This document shows, piece by piece, positions 1 to 9,460 of a stretch of DNA of 55,819 nucleotides. The stretch covers positions 15,825 through 71,643 of the forward strand of contig JBBBWG010026358.1 in the NCBI GenBank assembly GCA_037176905.1. Direction: 5' to 3'. The translations under genes were made by a program, and so were the position numbers. Position 1 is the stretch's first letter. The number at the start of each line of letters is the position of its first letter. The stretch is from Azolla pinnata. Taxonomy: Eukaryota > Streptophyta > Polypodiopsida > Salviniales > Salviniaceae. The notes below the pieces were generated by a model. The model made no database searches and was not told the origin of the DNA. It saw nothing but the letters and a program-made list of their open reading frames with translations.

Positions 1-264
1 GCCGACGTTTCAATCCTCTTGTTCTGATTGCTGCTCCAGGACCCCATCTTCTCCATCTACTTCAAGCCCAGGTTCAGGGTTTAGGGTTTTAGGGTTTAGG
101 GATTTAGGGTTTTAGGGTTTAGGGTTTAGAACGCCGACGTTTCAATCCTCTTGTTCTGATTGCTGCTCCAGGACCCCATCTTCTCCATCTACTTCAAGCC
201 CAGGTTCAGGGTTTAGGGTTTTAGGGATTTAGGGTTTAGGGTTTAGGGGGTTTAGGGTTCCGAG
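1..264 (+). repeat. 132-bp tandem duplication carrying an ARF micro-exon plus telomere-like tract
   Basis: Positions 1-132 and 133-264 share a unit beginning GCCGACGTTTCAATCC. Each copy holds an intron 3' end (CTGCTCCAG), a 32-nt exon encoding FSIYFKPR, a donor GT, and a degenerate TTTAGGG tract (about 74-127 and 206-258). Both exon copies have intact splice sites. Including both would add 64 nt and shift the frame, so only one can serve per productive transcript. Confidence 0.9.
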
Positions 265-3126
265 TGCTGCATGCGCGAGCTCTTATCGATTCCTTCTCTC
301 GCGCCGCCTGCAGAGTGATCCCTGGCGAGCACGTCGTCGTTCCCTTGGAGAAGTTCGAGCGCAGCCTCCGCCTGAGCTTGCGCGTGGGGACGCGATTCAA
401 GATGAAGCTGGAGGCGGAGGATTCGTCGGAGAGAAGGTAATTTAATCGGAAGCGCTTGTGATGATCAGTGCAGCAGAGCTCGCCATCGCCATCGCCATCG
501 CCATCGCCATCGCCAGAGTCAGCGAGCTGATTGATGATGATGATGATGATGATGACGATGATGATGATGATGATGATCCTTATGATTCTTTGAAACGATC
601 CTCGGATCAAACACAAACCTGCAGGTGCGTTGCTACCATCGCGGCGATGGCGGATCTGGATCCCGTCCGCTGGCCTTGCTCGCTGTGGAAATCGCTGCAG
701 GTACTCACGAACGATTCAACCAGAAGGATCTTGGATCGATGATGGATCATCTTCTGTGGTTTGTGACGGTCTATCTATCTTCAACGGCGCAGGTGGTTTG
801 GGACGAGCTGCCTAGCACGAAGTGCAGCAGCATCAACAGCTTCATGGCTAGGGTTAGGGTTAGGGTTTCGCCATGGGAGGTCGAGGAGCTGTGCTCCCCG
901 CAGATCCCGTCGCCTCCCTGCAGCGCCATGGCGGCGGCGGCGGCGTTTAATCCTGCGCGCAAGCTCCATGGCGCCGCATCGGTAGCTGCAGCAGATCGTC
1001 TGCGAGAGTCGATCTTCCTGGACGCAGGTAAATTGGCCATGGCTTGAAATCATCATCATAAGGTCTCTGCATGCAGCGATAGGTATGTGTTAGGCCGTGC
1101 TGTGATCGAATCGATCAATCCATCCATTCGAGCGATTGATCCATCGACCGAATCCATCGAATCCATCGATCAAATCCATCCAAATCCATCGATCAAATCC
1201 ATCAAATCCATCGATCAAATCCATCCAAATCCATCGATCAAATCCATCCAAATCCATCGAATGCGTCGATCAAACCCATCGAATGCGTCGATCAAACCCA
1301 TCGAATGCGTCGATCAAATCCATCCAAATCCATGGATCAAATCCATCCCAATCCATCCATCCGTCGATTAACATGCATCGATCCATCCAACGATTCGTCG
1401 CTCCATCGATTCAACCCTGCACGATGCCTATCCGTAATGCCTACCGCGTCGCCGCCGCCGCCTCCTGCGATTCCGTCTGTAGACACATATGAATGGGATG
1501 ATGGATGCGGAGCCTGAACGCGCGAATCGGAACGATTGATCGATGCGCAGGTGCCCGATCCACGCCGGCGCAGCTGGTCTTGCAAGGTCAAGATTGTTGT
1601 TGGGGCCGGCGGCGGCGGCGGCGGCTGCAGGGGGACGACGGATCGTCGATCTTCTCGAACGATCTGCAGGAGCTTCGCCGCCGTGGAGAAGAAGGCCTCT
1701 ACTCATGGGGCTGCAGCTGCTCATGCGCTGCCTTAGGGTTAGGGTTCATCGGCGCCCGCTCCGCTGATCACGATCACAGCAACTACTCTTTGCTGGGCCC
1801 AGCTTCCATGGCAGCTCAGTGCAGCAGCAGCAGAAGCAGCAGCAGCAAGAAGCTCTCCACGCCACCATCACCATCACCATCACCGTTGTCATCATCATCG
1901 TCGTCATCGTCCTCCTCGCCACCGCCACCATCCTCGCGCAGCATCGACGATGCCCCGAGATTGTTCGGGTTCTCGCTGATCGCAGATCAGCCAGCGGGGA
2001 ATTCTCGCATGATCGCAGACCAGCCAGCGGGGAATTCTCGCATGATCGCAGACCAGCCAGCGGGGAATTCTCGCATGATCGACGCGGCCAACGAGAGCGA
2101 TGCCGTTGTTGTTGATGAGGAGCCGGTCGATGTCCCCGCAAAACGGAGGCAGCAGGAGCAGCTGGGATCAGCGCCGCCACACGAGGGGTGCAAGGGATCA
2201 GCGGGGATCACGAGGAGGAGCTGCACGAAGGTGTGAATCAATCGGCGGAGCGAGTGTTAAGTTAGTTAAGTTAGTTAAGTTAGTTAAGTTAGTTAAGTTA
2301 GTTAAGTTAGTTGGATTCAACTGAGCGTGTAAGAACGCTAAAACCCCCAGGAAACCCTAAAAACCTCCCCCCGGAAACCCTAAAAACCCTTAGAGCGCGG
2401 GCAATATATATATATACATGTAAACTGTGATGCATTTTAAGGTGGTGAAGAAGGGGCGGCGAGTGGGGCGAGGGGTGGAGCTGGCGAGGCTGGGCGGCTA
2501 CGGGGAGCTGATGGCGGAGCTGGAGCGCATGTTCAATCTGGAGCCGGGCCAGCTCATGCGCGTTGACTTCGGCCCCGTTGACCGAGTCTCCGTTGACCGA
2601 ACCTCCGTTGACCGAGCCGCCGTTGACCGAGTCCCCGCTCTGGCGGTCGCCTACTCCAACGCCGACGGCGACATGCTCCTCGTCGGGGACGACCCCTGGT
2701 TGTGAGTTCCCTTAGCTGTTTTATGTTATAGATCATAAACAAAGGTCCCGTGAATTCCCGGAACCTGACTGAATTGGCTCCTGCCGATGAATCGGCGCCG
2801 ATTCTTCCGTGTCTGCGAGATGAAACCGGGCGTTGATCCGTGCTTTCTCATCGTTCTAGGGTCTAGGGTTTAGGGTAAACCCTAAACCCTAAACCCTAAA
2901 CCCTAAATCCTAAACCGTTCTAGCGGGCGTCGAAGCGCGTGATTACCGAATGAAGTCTGGTTAGGTCGTGCCTTTTGTCTTGGTAATTCTGCCGTTCTTG
3001 TTTTGGTTTGGCTGGTGCAGCGAGTTCTGCCGCATTGCGAAGAAGATCCACATCCTGAGCCACGAGGAGGTCGCCCAAGGTGGCGGCACACGTCGAGCAT
3101 TTAATGCATGCCGGAGCAGCAATTAA
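40..3126 (+). CDS. ARF: Auxin response factor (ARF), 3' part of gene, class B-like
   Basis: Transcription factor that binds auxin response elements in the nucleus and pairs with Aux/IAA proteins through a C-terminal PB1 domain. The 5' end lies before the window. Proposed exons: 40-71 or its duplicate 172-203 (FSIYFKPR), 314-436 (PLEKFERSL, VGTRFKMKLEAEDSSERR), 625-700 (DLDPVRWPCSLWKSLQ), 793-1027 (VVWDELPS, SPWEVEEL), 1551-2230 (LVLQGQD, RLFGFSLI, ending RSCTK), 2442-2701 (VVKKGRRVGRGVEL, MLLVGDDPW) and 3021-3126 (FEFCRIAKKIHILSHEEV, stop TAA). Phases agree across these junctions. The first blocks are the end of the B3-flanking dimerisation region, the middle is a low-complexity linker, and the end is PB1. 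RSCTK and FCRIAKKI resemble ARF2-type (class B, usually repressing) ARFs, but the class is uncertain. Oddities: duplicated micro-exon, translated TTAGGG units, a 33-bp repeat in the linker and a 15-bp repeat inside PB1. Confidence 0.88.
477..574 (+). repeat. CGCCAT and GATGAT microsatellites in ARF intron
   Basis: A CGCCAT run (about 482-512) followed by a GAT run (about 533-574) inside the intron between exons 314-436 and 625-700. The reading is open on both strands only because of the repeat. Confidence 0.9.
1120..1372 (+). repeat. ATCCATCCAAATCCATCGATCAA-type minisatellite in ARF intron
   Basis: Irregular tandem array of ATCCATCGATCAA, ATCCAAATCC and GAATGCGTCGATCAAA variants filling much of the 1028-1550 intron. 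No coding function is inferred. Confidence 0.9.
1978..2076 (+). repeat. 33-bp coding minisatellite, three copies, in ARF linker
   Basis: Three head-to-tail 33-bp units (1978-2010, 2011-2043, 2044-2076), nearly identical, translated in the ARF frame as three IADQPAGNSRM units just after the RLFGFSL motif. A multiple of three keeps the frame. Near identity implies recent expansion. Confidence 0.92.
2256..2313 (+). repeat. GTTAGTTAA-type tandem repeat in ARF intron
   Basis: About six near-perfect GTTAAGTTA units within the intron between exons 1551-2230 and 2442-2701. Confidence 0.9.
2562..2636 (+). repeat. 15-bp coding minisatellite inside the ARF PB1 domain
   Basis: Five 15-bp units starting GTTGACCGA (the first diverged to GTTGACTTC), encoding repeated VDR-x-x. 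They sit between the first PB1 helix (ELMAELERMFNLEPGQL) and the acidic GDMLLVGDDPW motif, where other ARFs have a short strand-loop segment, so they lengthen this part of the domain. Confidence 0.85.
2862..2918 (+). repeat. Head-to-head telomere-type repeats in ARF intron
   Basis: AGGGTTTAGGG on this strand meets TAAACCCTAAACCCTAAACC directly, so G-rich and C-rich orientations face each other with almost no spacer. It lies in the last ARF intron (2702-3020). Confidence 0.85.
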
Positions 3127-3481
3127 TGACGTGCTGATCCTGACCGCAGCAACAGCAGCAGCAGCAGCATCGCATCAAGAGCCATGATCGCGAGCGCTTT
3201 GCCCCCTTCTTCTTCTACTGCTTCTTCTGCTTCTGCTTCTGGAGAAATTTTGGATCGTTGCAGCTACATAGCATAAACCAAACCTCGAGCAAATTATCTT
3301 AGCATGTCCCCAACCAAAGTTAGCAATACACATAACCGTAGCCCGCAATCAAGGATATTGCCGAATTTTTGTACCGACCCATCTGCGTGTTCAATGTCGT
3401 GCAAAACGATGTTATGTACAATTGGCAGCGACTTTGTTCGATTTCTCTCGGTTTTGCTAGGAATCGAACGCGGCAAGCAGT
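3127..3481 (+). other. ARF 3' flank, no gene seen
   Basis: Begins with the ARF 3' UTR, including a CAG run (about 3149-3168) and a CTTCTTCTGCTTCTG pyrimidine stretch. I see no recognisable gene in the rest. Confidence 0.6.
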
Positions 3482-4190
3482 TAGGAACGGAATGCAAGTC
3501 GAAATCGAAATCGATCGATCATCGTACGAAAGAGAGAATGTGAATCCCTTCAAGGAAACCTCTTCGCAGCGTTGTGCATATACGTATATGAATACGTCTG
3601 CCCCTATCGTCATCGTCTTGATCGACAATGCAGCGTGTGCGATTCCCCACGATTAATCAGAAGCCAGAAGAACTGCGCAGGAATCGAATGCAACAAAGCA
3701 ATTGGAATGGAATGTGACCGTGTTTTCCCGTCGAAATTCAAAATCGATCGATTGTCTTACCTCTTTGCATCGTCGTGCATGTACGTATGCATAGACGTGC
3801 GTATACGGATACGGATACGTCTGTCGCTGTCGTCATCATCTCGATCGACAATGCAGTGCTTACGATTAACCCGCGATGAATCATAAGCCAGAAGAACTGC
3901 GGGGGAATCGGACGCAACAAGCCGCTGGAATGGAACGTGACCGTGTTTCTCCGTCGGAAATTCGAATCGATGGATCGTCATACGAAAGAGAGAACTTGAT
4001 GAATCCCTACAAGGAAACGTCTTCGCAGTCTCGTGCATGTACGTATGCGTAGACGTGCGTATGCATATACGGATACGTCTCTCGCTGTCGTCATCGCCTC
4101 GATCGACGATGCAGCGCTTACGATTCCCCCGCGACGAATCAGAAGCCAGGAAAACTGCTCGGGAAATCGTGACCGTGTCGGAATGGAACT
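3482..4190 (+). repeat. About 225-bp tandem repeat, three diverged copies
   Basis: Copies at about 3482-3704, 3705-3926 and 3927-4190. Each carries, in order, GGAATGGAAnGTGACCG or a variant, a GATCGAT segment, a TACGTATGCATAGACGTG-like segment, CTGTCGTCATC, CGATCGACnATGCAGnGC and AGCCAGAAGAACTGC. Point and small indel differences suggest an old duplication. No coding frame is conserved between copies. Confidence 0.85.
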
Positions 4191-4218
4191 AAAACCCTAA
4201 ACCCTAAACCCTAAACCC
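4191..4218 (-). repeat. Telomere-type AAACCCT tract upstream of gene 2
   Basis: Four consecutive CCCTAAA units in the region between the tandem repeat and the sucrase/ferredoxin-like gene. Confidence 0.9.
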
Positions 4219-4235
4219 GGAACTGCAGCAGTTGG

Positions 4236-4295
4236 AAAATATACGTATGCATAGACGTGCGTGTACATATACGTATACGGATACGGATACGTATC
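4236..4295 (+). promoter_or_regulatory. CGTATACG-rich promoter-proximal element, gene 2
   Basis: Contains TACGTATGCATAGACGTGCG followed by ATACGTATACGGATACGG. Similar TACGTATACG-rich clusters lie upstream of the bHLH, UFD1 and RPS30 genes. A regulatory role is inferred from recurrence only. Confidence 0.4.
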
Positions 4296-4892
4296 TCCCT
4301 CTCCAAATAGAGGCCAGTTTCGTAAATAAGGACGAAGAGCGGACCTCCCTCATCTTCTTGCTTTTCCTCTGTTTCTTCTGGCTATGGCGGCGCCTTCTCC
4401 TGCTCCACAGATCAGCAGCAGAAAAGGGCTCTGCTCCACAAACCACCAGCACACAGCCCCCCGTCGCAATCAGGGAAGGAAATCCATCTTTTTTCCTCCC
4501 CTCCTCCTTGTCTCCTTCCCCCGCTCCTCCCCCTTTCCGCGCTTCCGTCCCTGTTCTCTGCTCTTCGTCCTCGGATCTACTCCCCTCGGAACACAGAGCA
4601 AGCTAACGCTAGGTCTCTGAGGCGTGCTCGAGGGCTTCTTTCTTTTACGCCTCCTTTCCTCCGTCTCCTCCTGCTGCTTGGGTATCACGTCCTCCATCTC
4701 GGGAGGGAGGGAGGGAGAGAGAGAGAGACAGACAGAGAGAGCGAGCGCCAAAAGCAGAAAGCGGGAACAGATCAAAGGTGGAGGCCAAACACGTCTGTAA
4801 AGAGACGGTGTAACGAAACGAGCCGAGATCGAGGCTGCCTTTCGGAGAAGAAAGAAGGAAAGGATCGATTCAGGCGGAAGAGGGGAGATTCC

Positions 4893-4907
4893 GGGGGGGG
4901 GGGGGGG
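4893..4907 (+). other. 15-base G run just before the gene 2 start codon
   Basis: An uninterrupted run of 15 G lies 18 bases before the ATG at 4926, so probably in the 5' UTR. Such runs can form quadruplexes and are also prone to sequencing length error. Confidence 0.85.
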
Positions 4908-4925
4908 AGCTATTTTGCGCTCTCA

Positions 4926-7537
4926 ATGGCGTCTCCATCTTCACCGTGTTGGGAAGGACGAGGCAGCGTGGGATCTCTTGGATCCAGCACCTGTAGTAGC
5001 ACTAGCACTAGTACTAGCGGTGGCTACAATTCAGATGGAATCGTTGCCAGATCTGGAAGCCTAGAGGCACCTGGATCGATCTTGAGCTCAAGCAGTGATC
5101 ACAGCAGGTTCTCGGGGACATCGCTCTCGCGATGGGCTGAGGCCCCCATATATCCTAGCATCGACTGCGAAGGTTTCGAGGATGTTGTTATCGACACCAG
5201 AGGCGGAATCAAGGCATGGGAACGCCATGTGTTCCTCTGCTTCAAAGATCCGCTGCATTGGCCCTCCTCTCCGTTGGAGCCTTGCTTCATCTCGGATCGC
5301 CTACCCCGCGCCCTCGTCACTGCCATCAAGCTCAGGAGAGATGAAATGGTTACCAAGGTAAGGTTAATCTCACCATGATAGCTTGGATTTAAGGTAAGGT
5401 TAATCTCACCATGATAGCTTGGATTTGTGGTTCCTGTATCCCATTCAAAATGGTTCCCTCTCATTGTGGACTATTACAGCTGTAAGGATGTTCAATTTTT
5501 TCTGTAAACATTTATGCCTTAGTGAACTGCATCCTACCAGGGAGGATAAGTAGAAAGGAGAAGCGATCGTCTTTTTTTGTTTTGTGTGTGTACTCGATTA
5601 CAATCAGCTCAAAGTTAAATGAATCGGTGATTAAGATACTCGCGAGTTTAGATGGAGATAGCTCTGTACATTGTGTGAATACTATTGGAGCCCATATGTT
5701 GGTGCATCTTGAATCCTGACACTATTCCTCGCTTCCATAAAAAACAGACTCGGGTCATTCTATGTGAAGGACGCGATGGCACAGAATCATCGAACGGTGA
5801 TGTCATGATCTTTCCTGATATGGTCCGATACAGGTATACGTCCGCACTTCCTTGAGGGTATCTGTGTATTTTTATCATGCATATGAATCGATAACCCTTA
5901 CAAAAATGTCTCTTGCGTATACAGCAATGTCTAACTTTGTGCATATTATCTATTTTTTGTGCATATTATTGTACACATTTTGTTGATAAGTAGTACCTAC
6001 CTTTTATGGTTATTTTCCTAAGATTCAGTTCAAAATGAAAGGAATGAACCCGTAGAAAAAAAACTCAAGCGAGCAACTTCCTTGCTGAACATATTAATGG
6101 GCAGCCTTACAAAATGTCTTTCGCTTGTGCATCATAGGGGCTTAACTCACTTCGATGTGGATGCATTTGTGGAGGAGGTGCTGGTTCACAACGGAGAATG
6201 GTTACCTGGAAAGCCAGAGAGGCTACACGGAACTCACATCTTTGTGTGTATTCATGGAAACCCTTCATGGGCTTCCATAATCCAAGCAACCCAGGAACAT
6301 ATTTCACGAAAAGATCTAGCTGCTTCAGTTAATGTGAAACCTTGCTTCTACCTTGAAGGCTACAACAAATATCTGATGAGCTTGATAACATATGGTCACA
6401 ATGCCAGTGGTGAAGTATTGGGGCATTGGTAAGTGTAGTTGGCATATTTGTACACTTGAGTAACAACGCCTCTCTTTTGCCTTCCTTGCTTTGTTACCCC
6501 TATAATACTCTTTTGTCCCTTCACTTGAGTGCAGCTATGGATCCGTAACACCAGGGAACGTTCCGAATGTCTTGGATGATTTACAAGAAAAAGGTTATCT
6601 TCTGTCAGGATATAGGTTAGTTCCATTGCATGCACTTAAGATGGATTATAACTAGGGGAAGTAGTGCCAAGTTCCACATGATGATGTGTGAGATTTGTGT
6701 TTCCTTAATTAATTCTAAGGCTCGTACAAGTTTGAAGTCTCTTTTCAGTTTGGATTGTTATAAAAAAACCAGCAAAATTTCCTTGCACATCTTTGTATTG
6801 TTTTATGCTTCCATTGTCTGCCATAGTTTGATGTATGAAGATTGGTGTTAAAATCTACCATAAAATAGCTTTTAAAGCACCCGGAAGTAGTCAACTTGTA
6901 TTCTATATTTTAGGCTTCCGTTCCTGAAATTTATTGACAAATTCAATCTACTGTAAGTACTGTACATGTTTGTTTGTGTGTCAGCTCCATTAAGCAAGTG
7001 AAATTTCTGAAGATGGTTAGAAACCTCTTGCACGATGAAATGATTCCATTCATGATGGGGTATTTTTGGCAGTGATTCATTGATTTTTGACCTTTTTTTG
7101 TGTTTATAGAATGCCTATGTTCTATATTTTTTCTGAAAATATGGTGGACGGCATTCAAATTTGTTTCACGTGTTCGATGGGAATAGAACTGGGATCTAAT
7201 CGTTACCAAAGTTTCCATGGTTTGTGATTCTTCTGTGGATTTTTTGGACAGGCATCCAGAAATCGTGGAATACAAGAAACAACCAACTGTCCGAACTCCA
7301 TTGGACACTTCTCTGAGCGCCGGAAAACGTGCAGATAAACAATGCTTGCCTGGGAAACCTGGGAGCCATGTCAACTGTCCTCTGAAAAGGTCTAGCGATG
7401 CGAAGGAAAGGTTCTATACCAGGGTTAGGTGGTATTTCTGGGAGAGAGAAGACACTATGGTCACTTTGGCTGTCATGGCTGCGGTGGCATCAGTTGCGAT
7501 CGCAACATGCCTTCATCAGAGACATAGTTTGCATTGA
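4926..7537 (+). CDS. Sucrase/ferredoxin-like (AIM32/Apd1-type) protein with degenerate Fe-S site and C-terminal membrane anchor
   Basis: Thioredoxin-fold family; in yeast, Apd1 and Aim32 bind a [2Fe-2S] cluster. Exons 4926-5357, 5748-5833, 6138-6428, 6535-6615 and 7252-7537 give 391 aa in a consistent frame. Family blocks in order: Ser-rich N-terminus (1-60), ERHVFLCFKDPLHWP, FISDRLPRALVTAIKLRRDE (to 144), TRVILCEGRDGTESSNGD and MIFPDMVRYRG (145-174), LTHFDVDAFVEEVLV, GEWLPGKPERLHGTHIFVC (192-210), GEVLGHCYGSVTPGNVP, and a hydrophobic segment (about 366-384). The expected Cys-x8-Cys and His-x3-His ligands appear here as C210, S219, Y244 and Y248, so three of four are lost. The Trp of the usual GHWYG motif is Cys, split by an intron. 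The start fits because the frame is Ser-rich, as in relatives, and directly follows the 5' UTR. The frame is otherwise intact. Confidence 0.85.
5355..5426 (+). repeat. 36-bp tandem duplication of a 5' splice site
   Basis: The sequence beginning AAGGTAAGGTTAATCTCACC occurs twice, 36 bases apart, giving two identical donors at 5358 and 5394. Use of the downstream donor would add in-frame codons containing a stop (CCA TGA), truncating the protein after KVRLISP. Confidence 0.9.
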
Positions 7538-8493
7538 TTCCTACCTCCATTCTGAAATGGTAATTGTAGCCCCATCTCCGACATCATCTATGATTCTCCA
7601 AACCTTCTTCACAGGGGGGATGAGAAAGGTGCAAGTTTGATGTGTTTTCTTTCGTTCCCTTTACCCCCTTGATGTATAATACCTACTCTCCCCCTCCCCC
7701 CACAAATGCTTCTAAATTGTTACATAACTGTAACCTACCAGATAATCTTACACCAATTGATTCGATGGCATTTGGACATGTACAAAGTGTTACTATATGA
7801 TGATTTGTTTGCACTGATATGATTTTGTTGCAATCATAATGATGCAAATTTAGGATATCAGACATTGTTTCCTCTGTTTTGTATACGCGTGATCTACTCT
7901 TGTCATAATCCAATTGTCATCAACCCAAACCTATTGATTTGATAGCTTTTGAGCATGTAGAGGATGTGATTGGTATCCCGATTGTCTCTCAGTGATGATT
8001 GTGTAGCTATCAAAACTGATGCGGATCTAGGAATGTAGGAAATAATCACAGCTGTGACTATATTGGCTTGCAAATTCCTCGATTATTAGCATGGAGATCG
8101 TCGAAAACATTTAACAATTACCGAATGGAGGCTTCGCCAATTCAGGCACCATTACATTCGCTATAGTAAAATCACTCTTTGCAGCATTGTTTCTGTGCAA
8201 TTCCATTAGTCTACCGACTCCCATATTCATGTCCAATCGACATTCGTTGCAACAGTAAACACTCGAATCCCACTAGAAACTTACAAAGACCCGTTAGTCG
8301 GTCACAAGAAAACTGTCGGAGCAGTTTCTCTTGAATGTTTCAGAAATCTCAAGGAGAGAACATTTGCACGGATATACAACAATCAATGATGGAAATTGGG
8401 TCTGTAAACCCTTAGCTAGCAATCGGGTCTCTAAACCACATCTAGTAAAAAAAAGAAAGAAAAGAAAAGATGACAGTAATTCACAAGTTTTGA
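7538..8493 (+). other. 3' flank of gene 2, no gene seen
   Basis: AT-rich 3' UTR and intergenic DNA, including a C-rich TCCCCCTCCCCCC stretch near 7690. I see no coding family, RNA gene or clear repeat. Confidence 0.55.
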
Positions 8494-9460
8494 GTGGATT
8501 TCCGAAGCTGTAGACAAGGTGACAGTGCATGGAAAAAAAAAAATTTACCGCAGACAGATGATGTTTTGGATCTTGCCTCAGGATATTATTGGCAGATTCC
8601 TGCCTCTCCAATACACGCTAACAAACCAACGGATTCTTTTGCTTCGAGCATTATGCCTTTCGGTCTGTCGAATGCTTAAAATACTTTTGGATGGCGAATT
8701 CGATTTCAAGATCTAATTCTCCCAAGGGGTGCTCATTGTCTGCTTAGACAACATACTGGCAAGAACCACATCACAATGTTAACAAGTGGGTAGTAAGAGA
8801 ACTACAGATTGCAATTACAATTTGACAAGTGCAGGTGGGGTTGCATATCATTAAATACAGGCAGCTTAGAAGCAATTCATATTTTACATTTAAGAGCTAG
8901 TATGATAACATGTTAGGCAATCCAGATGCTATGATAACGAAGCCTTAAACTTGTTTATATGTTAACGTTGGCATAGCCATGTTTATTTATTTAGTATCAC
9001 AAGGAATGTCACATTAGTGCTATAAGCCTCAAACATGGTTATATCCCTCACATATTATTTAGTGATTGCCTTGTAATTTCATGAGGGATTCTTATTTGAA
9101 TTTTCATGCATTCTTTATAGAAAGGAAGTTGATTTGGAAAAAGAAAAATGTGGGCGGACATCGCAATGTACGCCAAACAAGGCAAATCACCCTCACAACC
9201 AATAGTCCTCTCTTCTCCAATTGAAGTCGTAGGAACATTTGACAATATAAGTGCGGACCTTAAGGGTCTATTTTTGACATCTGCAATAGGAAATCGCTAC
9301 ATTAGTAAGTGTGGAGTACTTAACAAGGTAGCATATAACAATTTTAGTACCCAACATGGCACCAAACATAGTGGTAACAACTCTCCTCCAAAATGTCATC
9401 TTAAAACACTAGTGTCCCAAATGGCTACTCTAAAATCTTTGGGAATCACATAAATATTTA
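8494..9460 (+). mobile_element. Eroded Ty3/gypsy LTR retrotransposon fragment (RT and integrase remnants)
   Basis: A reverse-transcriptase remnant (about 8530-8790) keeps DLASGYYWQIP and MPFGLSNA, the Ty3/gypsy hallmarks before the catalytic motif. About 350 bases on, in the same orientation, a segment (about 9148-9300) ending GNRYI resembles the start of a Ty3/gypsy integrase core. It is an old copy, clearly broken by many changes, without recognisable gag or a clear LTR pair. It appears to be a fossil of considerable age. Confidence 0.65.

Noticed and set aside
1505-2236. A separate 243-codon gene starting at 1505
   Set aside because: It is the ARF middle exon (1551-2230) with intron read-through at both ends. 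LVLQGQD, RLFGFSL and RSCTK match ARF order.
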